Shown: positions 1 through 11,340, numbered from the stretch's first letter. The stretch: DNA of 64,000 nucleotides from Helicostylum pulchrum (GCA_025677825.1 JAIXMO010000016.1:62001-126000), one strand, 5' to 3'. Notes: generated from the letters alone by a model not told the origin. Numbers and translations are program-made.

Positions 1-160
1 GAAGCAAGTGTACGGTGCTTGTAGTCGTATCATGACTGCTTTGTCGTTTTGTTTGCATGATCGCTGGTTTTTCTATATATTTAGAAATTTTTTTATCATT
101 TTTTTGAATATCTTTCTTTTTCAAAAAGTACAAAAAAAAAAAAGTACGGCTATTGATAAT

Positions 161-1075
161 ATGGATCATATTGAAAGTTCAGAGACTCCTACGGTAGAAG
201 GCAGTACAACAAGAAAGTATCAAAAGAATATTCACGGTAAATGTTTAAAAATTAAAGCTTATATCTTTTTTTATTAACAAAAGTTATTAGTTCAACGTAC
301 TGAAACGACAAGACGTATCGAAGCATCCGTATTAAGAATCCTTAAATGGGAAGACCCTATTCGTTCTGGTGTTATTTTAGCCGGCTTGATCGGTTCGATT
401 ATTCTGACAGATTCTTACTCTTTACTTCAAATTATTGCGTTTGGGTTAACACTTGCTATTGGTGTTAACCTTGCCTATGTAGTTGGATCTGGTTTCTGTA
501 TGAGTATGCTTGCTGACAGACCTTCTGTGAACCCATACAGGTAAAAAAAAAAAAAAATCAGCGAGGAGAGAAAAATAACTAATTAAAAAATTTATATTAG
601 TCACATATTGGAAAATAAACATGATAGCTTATTGAATAAAGCAAATGCTATTCATTATAGTTCTGTTAGCGTTGATGTAGCAGAAACAGTGGCTAGAGCA
701 TTAACTCGTATTATATTCGTTGAGGACACAAAGACAAGTATTAAGGTAAAAATAAATAAAAAATGACATCATTTTCGAGATAAATTAAAAAAATTATAGT
801 GGTTTTTTATATTTTGTTTTACATGGAAAATATCCGCTTTTGTATCAAGCAGAACGATTGTAACTACATTTATTGTGTCAGCGTTTATTTTACCAAGACT
901 TTATATAAGCAATAAGGACTTGGTTGATGCTCGTATCCAACAAAGCCAAGCACTTTTAAACACTCAAATCCAACGTACACAAGAGTTTGCTAATAGTACT
1001 ATTGCAGATGTCAAAGTAGCTACACAAAATGCTTATCAAAAGACTACGGATTCAGCTACTAAAAAAAACGAATAA
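161..1075 (+). CDS. Reticulon-domain ER membrane protein (Rtn1-like)
   Basis: Reticulons insert hairpins into the ER membrane and shape tubules. The gene starts at ATG 161. Intron 1 (donor near 236, acceptor TTATTAG near 291) joins the N-terminus to the run ...RRIEASVLRILKWEDPIRSG, the classic start of the reticulon homology domain (W-E-[DN]-P-x-x-S-G). Two hydrophobic stretches follow: VILAGLIGSIILTDSYSLLQ and a second around FGLTLAIGVNLAYVVGSGF. Later exons encode a loop (HILENKHDSLLNKANAIHYS) and a last hydrophobic segment beginning VSAFILPRLYIS. The C-terminus is polar and helical and ends NAYQKTTDSATKKNE at the TAA at 1073. At least four exons. The reticulon assignment comes from motif and layout; the family is sure, the exact orthologue is not. 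Confidence 0.85.
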
Positions 1076-1201
1076 ATAATGTTCAGTAAAGATCGAAGCC
1101 CGTAACCCTCGTTCTTGTGTAGCGTCAAACTAATAAAAATAATTTTTTTTTATATTTGATTTATATTCGGGTTTTTCTATTTCTTCTTTTTATATACTTA
1201 A

Positions 1202-2143
1202 ATGCCTTTTCCCGACGCTATTGACAATAGATCAACTATAAGTGCACCAAATCAACAAGGGCATGATGGCGATGTACCTGATTTTACAACGTTTAAATTA
1301 GAAGGCTTTAAAATGAATTCAAGTACAGACATAAACCCTTCACCACACAGATTACGTGAAGCCAGAAGATCGCTTGCTTTATACTTGGAACCTATTCAAG
1401 GTACACCGATTCAAACGTCTTTTCAATTGTTTCAAGAAAAAACGATTCATCAGTTTGGACCCAATCAAGCTCATAATACACAGTTACACGTTTCTATTCT
1501 CGGTAGAGTACTTATAGAACGAGGTACTGACTTTGCGACCAAATGGAATACGGTGGATGAATTTATTCAAGTAGTGGATGAAGAGATAAAAAAACGTAGT
1601 TTGAAAGCGCCTAGTTTTACTGGATTTGAGATACTTGATAAACCTACTAAATCTTTGGTTATTAATGTTCGACTGAATAATGAGTACCAAGCGTTAGGTA
1701 AAGCTATCGATCAAAGAATATCTGAACAGTGTACTTGCTTGGAAGTGAGTCCGATGGATAAGGTGCATCTTGCTTACAACGTATTAAAATCGATTTCAAG
1801 ACCTACGTTAAAAAATATTAAAGAAAAGGCTGAATCGACAATTGATATTTATGATTGGGTAAAGACGGGTGGATCATGGAAACTCACACTTTATGAAGTC
1901 ATGTTGGAAAGTCAAGTAGTAGGTGTACAACAACAATTAACTGAAATTCGTTCTTGGCCAATTCAACCAAAGCAAGATACTTCGTTTGCTTCCAATTTAC
2001 CTGTTTCTCTTCGTATCAAATTATCCTTCCTCTCTTCTTGGTTTAAATCTTCTTCCTTTTTATCTAAAAAACCTGTACCTGTTGTTGCTGAACCTACTAA
2101 TCTGAATGCTGTTGTTGTACGTCGTAGAGCTAAACTCGTATAA
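1202..2143 (+). CDS. Single-exon protein with 2H-phosphoesterase-like motifs
   Basis: A 313-residue intronless frame with its own ATG 60 bp after a pyrimidine-rich leader. Two histidine motifs stand out: LHVSIL at residues 95-100 and VHLAYN at 188-193, about 90 residues apart. This spacing resembles the paired H-x-[ST] motifs of the 2H phosphoesterase fold (tRNA ligase CPDase, LigT, AKAP18 type), although the second motif reads HLA instead of H-x-[ST]. The flanking secondary structure (strand FTGFEILD, strand SLVINVRL, helix YQALGKAIDQRI) fits that fold. The C-terminal 60 residues are serine/basic-rich and end VVVRRRAKLV. No signal peptide or membrane segment. Biochemical function unknown. 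The frame is clearly coding; the family is an inference. Confidence 0.75.
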   Translation: MPFPDAIDNRSTISAPNQQGHDGDVPDFTTFKLEGFKMNSSTDINPSPHRLREARRSLALYLEPIQGTPIQTSFQLFQEKTIHQFGPNQAHNTQLHVSILGRVLIERGTDFATKWNTVDEFIQVVDEEIKKRSLKAPSFTGFEILDKPTKSLVINVRLNNEYQALGKAIDQRISEQCTCLEVSPMDKVHLAYNVLKSISRPTLKNIKEKAESTIDIYDWVKTGGSWKLTLYEVMLESQVVGVQQQLTEIRSWPIQPKQDTSFASNLPVSLRIKLSFLSSWFKSSSFLSKKPVPVVAEPTNLNAVVVRRRAKLV

Positions 2144-2272
2144 GTAAAAAAATAAATAAAAAACATATAGTAATAGTAATAATAATATATAATATATAAT
2201 AAAATAGAATAAATAGATTTGTCAAAGCACAGTATTTATTCTTCTTTTTTTTTCTTTTATGTATAATTAATT

Positions 2273-2701
2273 CTACTCCATTTTAACGTCACTGTCCACT
2301 CCACGAATATAAAGAACATTGTTACATCTAAGTAAATCCCTTTTTAGTTTTTTTTTAAAAAAAAACTAGATCTCGAATATAAATTACCTGATTAAAACTT
2401 CACCAAGTGTACCGATAGAAACACCACCTTGGAACTCTTCAGTATTTGCCAACTAATAATAAAAGAAATTAGTACATTGTTGGTTACGCGTACATATATA
2501 TTCCTTTACTTGGAGATTCATATAGTTATCAACAGAGACGAGATAACCTTGGTATTCACCACCCCACTTCAATTTGACGGCAACAGGCTTACCAGTAAGC
2601 TCATTAAGAAAAGGTTTGGGGTTAACAGGTACAAACTATTAGATTTATTAGATGAGTATATGCTAGTATAAAAAAGCGATCCGACTACTTACAGCAGACA
2701 T
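2273..2701 (-). CDS. SNRPF: Small nuclear ribonucleoprotein F (SmF)
   Basis: Core spliceosomal Sm protein, part of the heptameric ring on U1, U2, U4 and U5 snRNAs. On the minus strand a 9-nt first coding exon (2693-2701, M-S-A) is followed by an intron starting GTAAGT. The second exon reads [20 protein letters not shown] then [21 protein letters not shown] third gives [20 protein letters not shown], and the last gives [17 protein letters not shown] and stop TAG (2273-2275). These match the Sm1 and Sm2 motifs of SmF (family length about 86 residues; here about 85). The last intron contains a perfect T9A9 palindrome. It converges on the preceding gene, 130 bp away. Identification is secure. Confidence 0.93.
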
Positions 2702-2850
2702 TGATTAAGTATAGCTTGCAAAAGAAAGAAATATATGAAAAAAAAAGAAAAATATTTTTATCTAAAAAATTATTAAAGTGACGTAGAATTAAACACTAGA
2801 ATTGTGCGCGTTTTAATCTACATGCACCCCATTTAATATATGTTAGAAGT

Positions 2851-3834
2851 CTAATGTTCGTTCTCAAACAAGTGCCCAAAGGCTTCTCCACACCCCTTTT
2901 CTTGCATCCACGCCTGTAAAAGACTTAGACTGTTTCTATTGCCAAAGGGTCCATGAATATCAAACTTCAATTCGGTCATATCGTTAAATAATCTCGCTTG
3001 GTTTAATTCTTGTGTGTTGTTGCAGTCCACAAATTGTTTCCATTTTGAAGACATTTTACGGTGACTAGCAGGTAAACTAGCCCATGAAATGGTCTTGATA
3101 TCGTTAATGAACCGTACTACGTTCTTTTCTGTGCCTTCTAATCCCATCATGCCTGGTTTACCAGGTACCAAAATACCTGTAATTCCGTACTTTGGTGCCC
3201 AAGCAATGATATCTCCCCTCTATATTCTTTTTTTGTCAGTATACACACGCATACACACACTTGCACATATATATATATATATATTTACCTTTTCTCTTGT
3301 ATAAATCATTGGAAACCAAATCCACTCTCTTAAAAATCTAACTGGACCATCATCTCGTACCATATTTTGCTTCTTACTCTTTTCTAAATAAGATACAGCG
3401 AAAGGGACAGCTTCCGTTTGTAGCTGCTGCATCTTTTCAATAATCCAAGTTGACCTATCCGCATCGTCATCCACTTGTATTTCGTTCAACATATTGACCA
3501 AACTATCATATTCTTCACGCGAGAGCCAAAAATTGGAAGCGGAAGGTAACGACAGTTGATAATCGGTGATATTTGTCAGCGAGATAGACCCGTTGAATAC
3601 AAGGTGTAATTGTATCTCTTCATCGTCGGGTATTTCAATGGGTGCCTTGATAGTAAACTCGAGGTTACTTGGTAAATTTGAAAAAGAGGTCCAAGTATCT
3701 GTTTCCCAGCAAGCATGTAACTTGCTGTAGAAGGTTTCGTCTTCAGTATGTTGAAACTCAAATTCTTGGTCAAAGTAAATCGATTGTAATAGATCAATTG
3801 TGTTTACTGCATCTGTCAAAATCTCGGCTGTCAT
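2851..3834 (-). CDS. RWD domain protein, RWDD2 family (RWD + DUF1115)
   Basis: Two exons on the minus strand, with an intron of about 65 nt near 3222-3290 that carries a TA repeat. The N-terminal part (starts MTAEILTDAVNTIDLLQSIY) has the RWD pattern: an N-terminal helix EILTDAVNTIDLLQSIYFDQ, then strands LEFTIKAPIEIP and IQLHLVFNGSISL, then LSLPSASNFWLSREEYDSL. The second part, from FLREWIWFPMIYTREKGDI through WAPKYGITGILVPGKPG to the C-terminal CGEAFGHLFENEH, matches the DUF1115 region of animal and fungal RWDD2 proteins. Length about 300 residues, as usual for the family. The cellular role is poorly known even in animals. It shares a 167-bp divergent promoter with VPS33. Confidence 0.85.
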
Positions 3835-4001
3835 GTTGAAGAAGGGGGGTTGTTTTAAATTAAAAGAATTTAAAATTGTTGTAATGAAAAAAAAAGGTCA
3901 GTCACGAAACACTTTATAACAAAAAAAAAAACGCGGGAACAAAAGCGATACACTAAAATATCCCCTCTTTCTTCTTCTTTTTTTTTCATATAAAAGAAAC
4001 A
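3835..4001. promoter_or_regulatory. Divergent promoter between RWDD2-like gene and VPS33
   Basis: Only 167 bp separate the two start codons, which point away from each other. The stretch holds poly-A and poly-T runs (nucleosome-poor sequence) and a pyrimidine tract just before the VPS33 ATG. A shared bidirectional promoter is inferred from spacing alone. Confidence 0.5.
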
Positions 4002-6558
4002 ATGAGTAGTACGGGAACACATCTAGGTAATACGCCATTGAACTTGGCAAAGTTGAGAGAATTATCTAGAAGAGAATTACCAGAAATATTAGACAAGGCA
4101 AGAAAGAGGAACAATACAGATGTAAATAATAAAAAAAGAGATGAAACTCATTTGTTGTCTGTATAATAGGTGCGTGGAAAGAAGGGACTTGTGTTAGATC
4201 CTACTTTAACAGGACCACTTAGTTTGATTGCCGAGTTTACACTACTCAAGGTAAATACACATCTATACGCGCATAAAAGAGAAGTATATTCAATATGTAT
4301 TTGTATATGCAGGATCATGGTGTAGAAAAGATTTATCATTTAGAGTCTGATACACTTGAAACAGAATGCCCTGGACTTATTTATATTTGTCGACCTAAGC
4401 TTAAATACATGCGGTATATTGCCAGTAAGTTTTTTTTTTCTTTTTAAACAAATAAAAAAAAAGCATAGTAGCTTTAATAGAAAAAGATAGACCACATCAA
4501 ACACTTTTCCAAGACAACAAAGATAGATTGTTGGTTGTTTTTTGTACCTGAACGTACCATGATTTGTGAACGTGTATTGGAAGAGGAAGGCGTAAAAGGA
4601 GATATCACGATTGGTGATTATGCAATGGACTGGATACCCTGTGAAGACGATTTGATATCAATGGAATTAGATCCTTCGACTTGGAAAGAGATTTACTTGG
4701 ACGGAGATCAAACATCCATTTATTATGCAGCAAAGTCGTTAATGAGATTACAGTCCATCTATGGTTTATTTCCTCGTATTATAGGTAAAGGTGATGCAGC
4801 CAAGGTAAATATACGTATACCTTTTTTTTTATCTTTTTATTTATAATTAATTATAAATATTTTTTAGCAATTGGCTGATATGTTGTTACGTATGAGAAGA
4901 GAACAGTCAGTTACGGATCAAGTTACAAGTACTACTTCAGCAAATACACCTTCTTTATTAAACAGTATTTCAAATCATATTGACCAGTTTATTATCATTG
5001 ACCGTAACGTAGATTTGGTTACACCATTATGTACTGAACTTACGTATGAAGGTTTAATCGATGAAACGATCGGTATTAAACATTGCTTTGTTGAACTGGA
5101 TGCAGCACTTGTCAACCCAGCGCAACCCGCCGCTAATAATACAAAGGGAGTGACACCTATTCCTGCTACACCTGCACCTACAAATACCACTTCACCTACT
5201 AAAAAGAAAAAATACGTATTGAATTCATCTGATAAATTATTTAGTCAGTTACGAGATCAAAATTTTGCAGTTGTTGGTGGTATGTTGAATAAAATCGCGA
5301 AGCGTATCAATGAGAATTATGAAGAAAGACATCATGCAAAGACAGTAGCACAAATTCGTGATTTTGTCGGCAGGTTGGGTGAATTACAACAAGAACATCA
5401 GTCTTTAAAAATCCGTAAAAAAAAAATTAGTAATTTTTGTTTTGTATTTATACTGACCAATCAATTCGCTTTTAATTAGATACTGGTATTGCTGAAGAAA
5501 TTATTGGACATACTGTAACTGATGAGTTTAATAAAGTTTTAGAAGTACAGCAAAGTAAAGTATACAAGTAAAAAAAAAAAAAGAAGATAAAAAAGAAATA
5601 CCAACACTTATATATAGATGTCGTGGCCGGTATTGATGGAAGTAAGGAACCAGAGTATATTGAAGAAATGATAAACAAACAAAAGCCATTGGTTCAAGTA
5701 CTTCGTTTACTTTGTCTCATGTCGCTAGCACAAGGTGGGTTAAAGCCAAAGTTATTTGATCACTTTGAAAGAGAGATAGTTCAGGTAATGGATTAGATAA
5801 GGGTAAAAAAGAGCTTAAATGACTCACCTGTTAAATGATAGGCTTATGGGTATGAGCATATTGAGACGTTACACCGACTGGAAAAACTCGGGCTTTGGCA
5901 GAAAAGAACAAATACCGCAGCATCCAGAAGCACATTTGCTCAATGTAGAAGATTATTGAGGTTGATTGTGGATGATGTAGATGAATTTCACCCTAACGAT
6001 ATATCGTATGTTTATTCTGGTTACGCACCACTTAGTATTCGACTTGTTCAGTGCGCGATGCAAAAATTAGGACAGGGTTCTATACAAAGTACAGGAGGTA
6101 GCGCAGCCAGTTTATTCTCATATGTAGGTGGTGGTGGTGGTGGGGGTGGTAGTACTGCCAGTTTTAACAATAAAGAAGAAAAGAAGAATGAAACTGGTTG
6201 GCGTGGTTCTGAAGATATTTTAAAGCTGTTACCTGGGCAGGCTTTTGATATTAAACAAACTGTAGAGTATGGAGCCGAGACAAATGCAGCGATGGCGAGA
6301 GCTAAAAGACACGGCTTACAGCATGGTAAGACAACCATCATCTTTTTCTTGGGTGGGTGTACTCATACGGAAGTATCGGCTGTTCGATTCCTTGCTCAAC
6401 ATGATGAAGGTAGGTTACTTTTTTTTTACTGATATCGTATTTAACTGTACGTACTAAACCTTATTGGCGTTATAGGCCGTGATTACTTAGTTGCTACCAC
6501 TCAGATCATAAACGGTAATTCCTTTTTGGCACCAATCATTCAAACAAGACAAGAATAA
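4002..6558 (+). CDS. VPS33: VPS33, Sec1/Munc18-family subunit of HOPS/CORVET
   Basis: SM protein that binds assembling SNARE complexes for fusion at endosome and vacuole. It starts MSSTGTHLGNTPLNLAKLRE. Successive exons give GLVLDPTLTGPLSLIAEFTL, then GVEKIYHLESD and CPGLIYICRPKLKYMRYIA. These match the N-terminal Sec1 domain of Vps33. The next exon has VPERTMICERVLEEEGV, followed by FIIIDRNVDLVTPLCTELTY, the hallmark IDR-x-VD-x-x-TP-x-x-x-x-LTYEG motif. The C-terminus reads IIFFLGGCTHTEVSAVRF (the typical F-x-G-G-x-T-x-x-E-[IV]-x-A-[LI]-R motif), ending SFLAPIIQTRQE. About nine exons. An insert with a run of eight glycines (near 6127-6150) and an Ala/Thr/Pro-rich insert (near 5110-5200) look lineage-specific. 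Identification secure. Confidence 0.93.
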
Positions 6559-6664
6559 ACTCTTTATAATCGGACGTTTAAATAATAAAATTACAGAAAA
6601 AAAAAAAAAACTTTTTTTTTCCACTCTTTTTTGTTTGGTTCCCAAAAAAAATAAAATAAATTAT

Positions 6665-8330
6665 ATGGCACCACTTGTGTTGAAAATAAAAGGCAATAAA
6701 ACCTTTTCACCATTTTCGACACTTTCTTCCGAAGACGAACTTCAAAAGACTTGGAGAGTTTGTACAAAAGTAAAGGATTCACTCGAGAATGGTTCAAGGT
6801 TAGAAAATTTATCTTGGAGATTATGGTTCAGACAACATTCTGCCAATAACAAAAAAGCGTTTCGAAAGTTATCGGTTGATACCACTCGAAAATTAAGTAA
6901 TAGTGTAAAAATCGCTTCGTATAAACAAGTGCATATTAAAAAAGAACCCTGCCTTTACAAACAGCAGCAGCAGCAGCAGCACCAACAACAACAAGCTCTT
7001 TTACTACAACAACAACAACAGCAAATTCAACTGCAACAGCAGTTGGAACAACAGCAGCAACAAGCGATGGTATTTGAACAACAACCTTTATTAGATGTTT
7101 CATTTTTCAATCAAAATAATAATTTTACAGTGCCTACGATGAACCAAAACCATGGTGATATAGTAGAACTAGACGAAATATTTAATGCTTTTAATAAAGA
7201 ATTTAATATTCCAACTACAGCGCCAGCGATTACAACAACAGATATGGGTATGGCAGATGGTTGGGATTTCGGTATACCTTCACCTAGCAATCCTTACTAC
7301 TCTCCTACGCAAACTAGCAATACCATCTTGGGTAATTTCGATAACACTTCTGAAGCTACCGGTGATGCCATGTACGTTTCCGGTACATCGATGCCTCCAC
7401 CCCCTGTTGCTACTCTTCGAAATAAATTATTGGAAAATCAACAAGTTCGTTTTCATCATAAAACTCCTCCCATGTCTACTTCTACAAGTGCTTCCACAGT
7501 AGCTAGTATTAGTTTATTGGAAGAACCATCGTAAGGCACACACACACACACACACACACACACTTTTTTTTTTTTTTTCTTACTAAAAATTATAACGTAG
7601 CAGTTTTGTTGATCCTAGTTTTTCTGCACCAAATTCACCACAGTTGTTTCCTTCAAATTATGATTCGAAACTTAAAAAACCAACAGACGGACAAACAAAA
7701 CCTATTTGTACCAATTGTAGTGCAACAAGTACTCCTCTTTGGAGAAGGTCTGCTGAAGATGAATTGTTATGTAATGCTTGTGGTCTTTAGTAAGTATTGT
7801 ATTTTGGTGCAACAAAAAAATTTATAACTCATGTTACCTTTAAAAGTCAAAAATTACATAATGCTCCGAGACCAAAGACATTAAAACCACATAATACCAG
7901 AAAAGAAGCAAAAGATGACGAAGCGTCTCAACTTGTGTGTTCAAATTGTTCAACTACTACAACACCGCTATGGCGAAGAGATGATGAAGGCGCTCCGTTG
8001 TGTAACGCATGTGGTCTATAGTTAGTAGAGAGCTAGAGATAACGGGTTTTTTTGTGGCATGTCAAATATTAATTTCTTTTTATTTATTGTAGTCTTAAAT
8101 TACATCATGAACGTAGACCATTATCGATGAAGACAGATATTATTAAAAAGAGGCAACGATATGAGAGTAATACAGCTAATAATAACAGTAATGCTGGCAA
8201 AAAGAAGAAAAAGTCGGATTCTCCTAGTGAACCAACATCTCCTTTATTTACACAACAACAAGAACAACAACACTTTACGATTGGATATCCTACTACTATG
8301 GATGATTTGATGTCAAATCATTACTATTAA
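6665..8330 (+). CDS. GATA transcription factor with DUF1752 and two zinc fingers
   Basis: ATG 6665 is the first ATG in frame. The N-terminal region [20 protein letters not shown] ... [11 protein letters not shown] is the DUF1752 domain of fungal GATA factors of the AreA/Nit2/Gaf1 type, which act in nitrogen regulation. A glutamine-rich segment (near 6960-7085) and an acidic/hydrophobic middle follow. Finger 1 has CTNC, 17 residues, CNACGLY. Finger 2 has CSNC, 17 residues, CNACGLY. Both contain TPLWRR. Introns at 7790-7846 and 8021-8092 cut the two fingers at the same codon (inside the Tyr of CGLY, phase 2), so the exon between them is 174 nt. The basic tail after finger 2 ([19 protein letters not shown]) fits DNA binding. 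A (CA)n run lies in the intron at 7532. Target genes are not deducible. Confidence 0.9.
7537..7563. repeat. (CA)n microsatellite in GATA-factor intron
   Basis: A 27-nt run of alternating C and A directly after the donor GTAAGG, followed by a T tract leading to the acceptor. Confidence 0.95.
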
Positions 8331-8522
8331 TCTCTCTATCTCTCTCTATCTCTTTTTCTTATTTATATACACTATATACATATACATTTCTTTTTTTTTC
8401 TTCCTTTTCTTGTATTATACGTTCACTTTTTTTATTATTATCCCAGCTCTTTCTCTTTTTATATGTAAACATATATTATTAATTCACTTTTTTTTTTTTT
8501 CTTTTTTTTTACATGTACTTTT

Positions 8523-9494
8523 TTATTTCAGTAATATAATTGTTTCTAATAATAAATCTTTTTCGACTTGTTGTTTAAATTCAATAAATTTGCTTTCAAA
8601 ATCCATCACAGAAAGACTTGGTTCGTGTGTAATCCAAAACTGATTGAATCGGTTAAACAAGTAACAATAGAACTCTTGAAACATATCAACATTAGCTCCG
8701 TATTGAAATAAAAACATTTGTAATTTCCTCGATTCTAATGTCTGATAACAAAATTTGGTAATGTTAATACCTACAATAGCATAAGGGTACCAATTGGTAG
8801 GATGTGATGCATGTTGTAAAACTGACTGTGCGTACGTAGGATATCTCTTTACAAAATATAATAAATCCAGTAAACCTTGCATACCCATACCTCGAAAATC
8901 CGTTGCTGGATCCGATCCTTGAAACCCTATATCAACCCATTGTTTACTGATACGTGTCTCTAATGGCGTATCAGGTTTCATTCGGTTCCATAAATCCATC
9001 AACTGTTGTTCGTGCTCTGAATTATTTGAATCGTATTTGGTTTTCACTTGTTGTTCAATACTGTACAGTACCTGATTGGTGTCATAAATACGATTTAAGC
9101 TGGTCGCAAGAACTTGTGTAGCCAAGCTTTCCTTGCTAAATTCCTTTTTAAGTGCAACTGAGGTAACTACCTCTTGTACTGGGCAACCAGGCTGTTCTAG
9201 TTGGTATTTCTCTTCTCGTAACTGACTTGAATAAAAAATGGACCTATCTGCACTCGTAAAATAGTTTTTATAAGTAACGTTATATATATGTAAAGGGTAT
9301 CTCTTACCAATACGGTAGAGTATTTCTTTCGAAACTGTAATCTCCTTTTCATTGACAAATGCTATATTGCATAACCTGTATATTTCGGAAGTCCTGGTCG
9401 TGACGTGAATGACATACTTTAGCCCCTTATATACTGACAATAACAAGGGAAACTGGTAAATTCTGTTTAATATTATTAAAAATACCCAATTCAT
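8523..9494 (-). CDS. ELMO-domain protein (ELMOD-type Arf GAP candidate)
   Basis: The minus-strand frame of 323 codons contains WVDIGFQGSDPATDFRGMGM followed by GLLDLLYFVKRYP, the signature of the ELMO/CED-12 domain. The invariant arginine in TDFRG is the residue proposed as the GAP finger in ELMOD proteins. Further conserved blocks are TNWYPYAIVGINIT and CYLFNRFNQFWI. The N-terminus is hydrophobic (starts MNWVFLIILN). A 60-nt segment at 9248-9307 starts GTAAGA and ends GCAG. It is in frame and free of stops, so the predicted peptide in that part may be intron; splicing would give about 303 residues. Converges on the GATA gene 193 bp away. Domain sure, partner GTPase unknown. Confidence 0.88.
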   Translation of the reverse strand: MNWVFLIILNRIYQFPLLLSVYKGLKYVIHVTTRTSEIYRLCNIAFVNEKEITVSKEILYRIGKRYPLHIYNVTYKNYFTSADRSIFYSSQLREEKYQLEQPGCPVQEVVTSVALKKEFSKESLATQVLATSLNRIYDTNQVLYSIEQQVKTKYDSNNSEHEQQLMDLWNRMKPDTPLETRISKQWVDIGFQGSDPATDFRGMGMQGLLDLLYFVKRYPTYAQSVLQHASHPTNWYPYAIVGINITKFCYQTLESRKLQMFLFQYGANVDMFQEFYCYLFNRFNQFWITHEPSLSVMDFESKFIEFKQQVEKDLLLETIILLK

Positions 9495-9828
9495 TGCAAA
9501 AAGAAATAAAAAGAGTAGCGTTTCATATGTTTTGAGAGAAAAAATAAACTTTTTAAGTATTTAAACGCGTAACACGTGATAATACAAAAAAAGGTGTTTT
9601 GGATAATTAAAAAGACCCTTCTTTTTTTTTGGGGATGACAATCTATTGTAACTGTTTGTAGCATGGAATTATGCGTTAAGTGGCTATTAATCAGACTTGT
9701 AGTTGATCCGGAACTATTTTAGTAGGCAGTGTATCTCGAAAGGCTTCATCAGATATAAGAATGAAATCATTTAAAGCGGTAAGATAAACGATATGTCATG
9801 TTCTTGAGTCTAAAGTCTTCTTGTTTCT
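9495..9828. other. Intergenic stretch with an unlinked coding-like run
   Basis: Between the ELMO gene and the short minus-strand frame at 9829-10017. On the minus strand, about 9696-9800 reads ALNDFILISDEAFRDTLP then TKIVPDQLQV and a stop, which looks like protein. It cannot be joined to the upstream frame by a GT-AG intron, because an in-frame TGA directly precedes it with no AG in between. Otherwise AT-rich with no feature seen. Confidence 0.4.
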
Positions 9829-10017
9829 TTAAAATATAACCAACGCATGAAATACTTTCAAGTAATCAGCGACAACCTTTTGAATGGTTAACTCTTGCTT
9901 TTTTTGTTCGAGTTCTAGGTTTGATTGATCGATATTATGAATATACCGTTTGATATAGTCAATATAATCATCTCCCTTATCTCTAGGACGGCTAGTTGAA
10001 ACGTACTGATTAAACAT
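9829..10017 (-). CDS. Short hypothetical protein, uncertain 3' end
   Basis: A 62-codon frame from ATG 10017, not recognised. It starts MFNQYVSTSRPRDKGDDYID and continues with a charged, probably coiled-coil helix (YIKRYIHNIDQSNLELEQKK). The coding-like segment at about 9696-9800 on the same strand may once have been its C-terminal half, but no legal splice joins them. The gene could be a small coiled-coil subunit of some complex, broken, or misread at one base. Codon usage and charge pattern favour real coding; function unknown. Confidence 0.4.
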   Translation of the reverse strand: MFNQYVSTSRPRDKGDDYIDYIKRYIHNIDQSNLELEQKKQELTIQKVVADYLKVFHALVIF

Positions 10018-11340
10018 ATTATACTATTAAATCTGAATATGATTCAAATCAATTCAGTCATCGGAGCATATAATTGCCACAGTAAACGAAGAAAGCCAAA
10101 GTGATATATACACGCTATATATTCACACCTTTTGATTACTATTTTGAAGTCTGCTTTGCTGCTTTATTTTGACAAGTATAGATTTACTACGTGTAAATCT
10201 TTACTGCGTGTATTTTCCTTATAAAAGATGTCCGTGACACTGTTACGCAGATTTCCTATTCTTATTTATCGTGATCTGTTCACTCAAATAATACCACAGA
10301 CAACTCGGTCCGTTCACTTCCATAAAAGGGTTACTTCTTGTATATTTGTTATAATGATTACTATTATGAACAACTCCCTATTTTACCATCATCTGATTCA
10401 ACTGTCATTGAAATCTTCTCATTCATATAAATAGCCATTCTTATTCCTTTCAAATAATAAAATCCTTTGCTTTACTTTTATCAATTTTATTGACTTATTA
10501 ATATATTAGCAAATATATCAGTCGTATGGCTGCAAGATTTATGTGTCCCTTATTTCTGGTTCCTAGGTTTCACTTGGTGTTTTCAAAGTACAAGTTTTTT
10601 TATAACGTGTCTATCGGGTGGGCTACTTTATGGTGACATGTTGACGGAGGAAAGCATTGTGTGCGGTTGAAGTGATCCACTTCTTCAATCCTCTGAATAG
10701 TATGACAGGACGTTTTAATTGGGTTGCCTATGTGTGAAAGCAATTTCATTGCTGCTGGAACGTTCACTTCCAATTATCCTCATAGCAAACCCTACTTAAA
10801 CGAGCTTATTCGACGGCTAGAAATAACTCTCGTTATCCCTTTCGTTGTACTATTTTGCAATAAGATCCATATCGTAGTCACGAGATAAAGACTTCTAATA
10901 AGTTTGTAACTTTAAAGGTACGTAAAAAGTAATACGCCATACTTTCTTTCTGAACGTGTAAATAGAACGTGTACCTGGAATTCGTCTTATTTTAAGCATG
11001 GGATGGCTGTTAAAATAGATGTAGTTGTTAACGTAGGTGTAGAAAAAGCAACATATTTTTTTCTTTCGTTTTAAGCAAAAGGTAAATTCACTGTTTTGAA
11101 AATAATGCAGGCTTATTCACATTAGCGCTTTCTAGTTTCTATTCTCAACCACTGGATGATTTACTGCTTTGGAGATAGAGCATAATCTAATGGATCTTGT
11201 ATCTCAAAGTTACTCCCAAAAAATATCCTATAATGGCGCTATTTCATGTATTGTGTTACGGTTAGGTAAATATCTATAACAAGGTAAACTAGTTCGTTTA
11301 TTTGAAAAGAGCACGAGCTAAACACAGTAATTTTTATTAC

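Noticed and set aside
10228..10434. 68-codon plus-strand frame after a TATAAAAG
   Set aside because: The TATA-like word is only about 10 nt before the ATG, the peptide has no domain and no splice context; likely chance in a decayed region.
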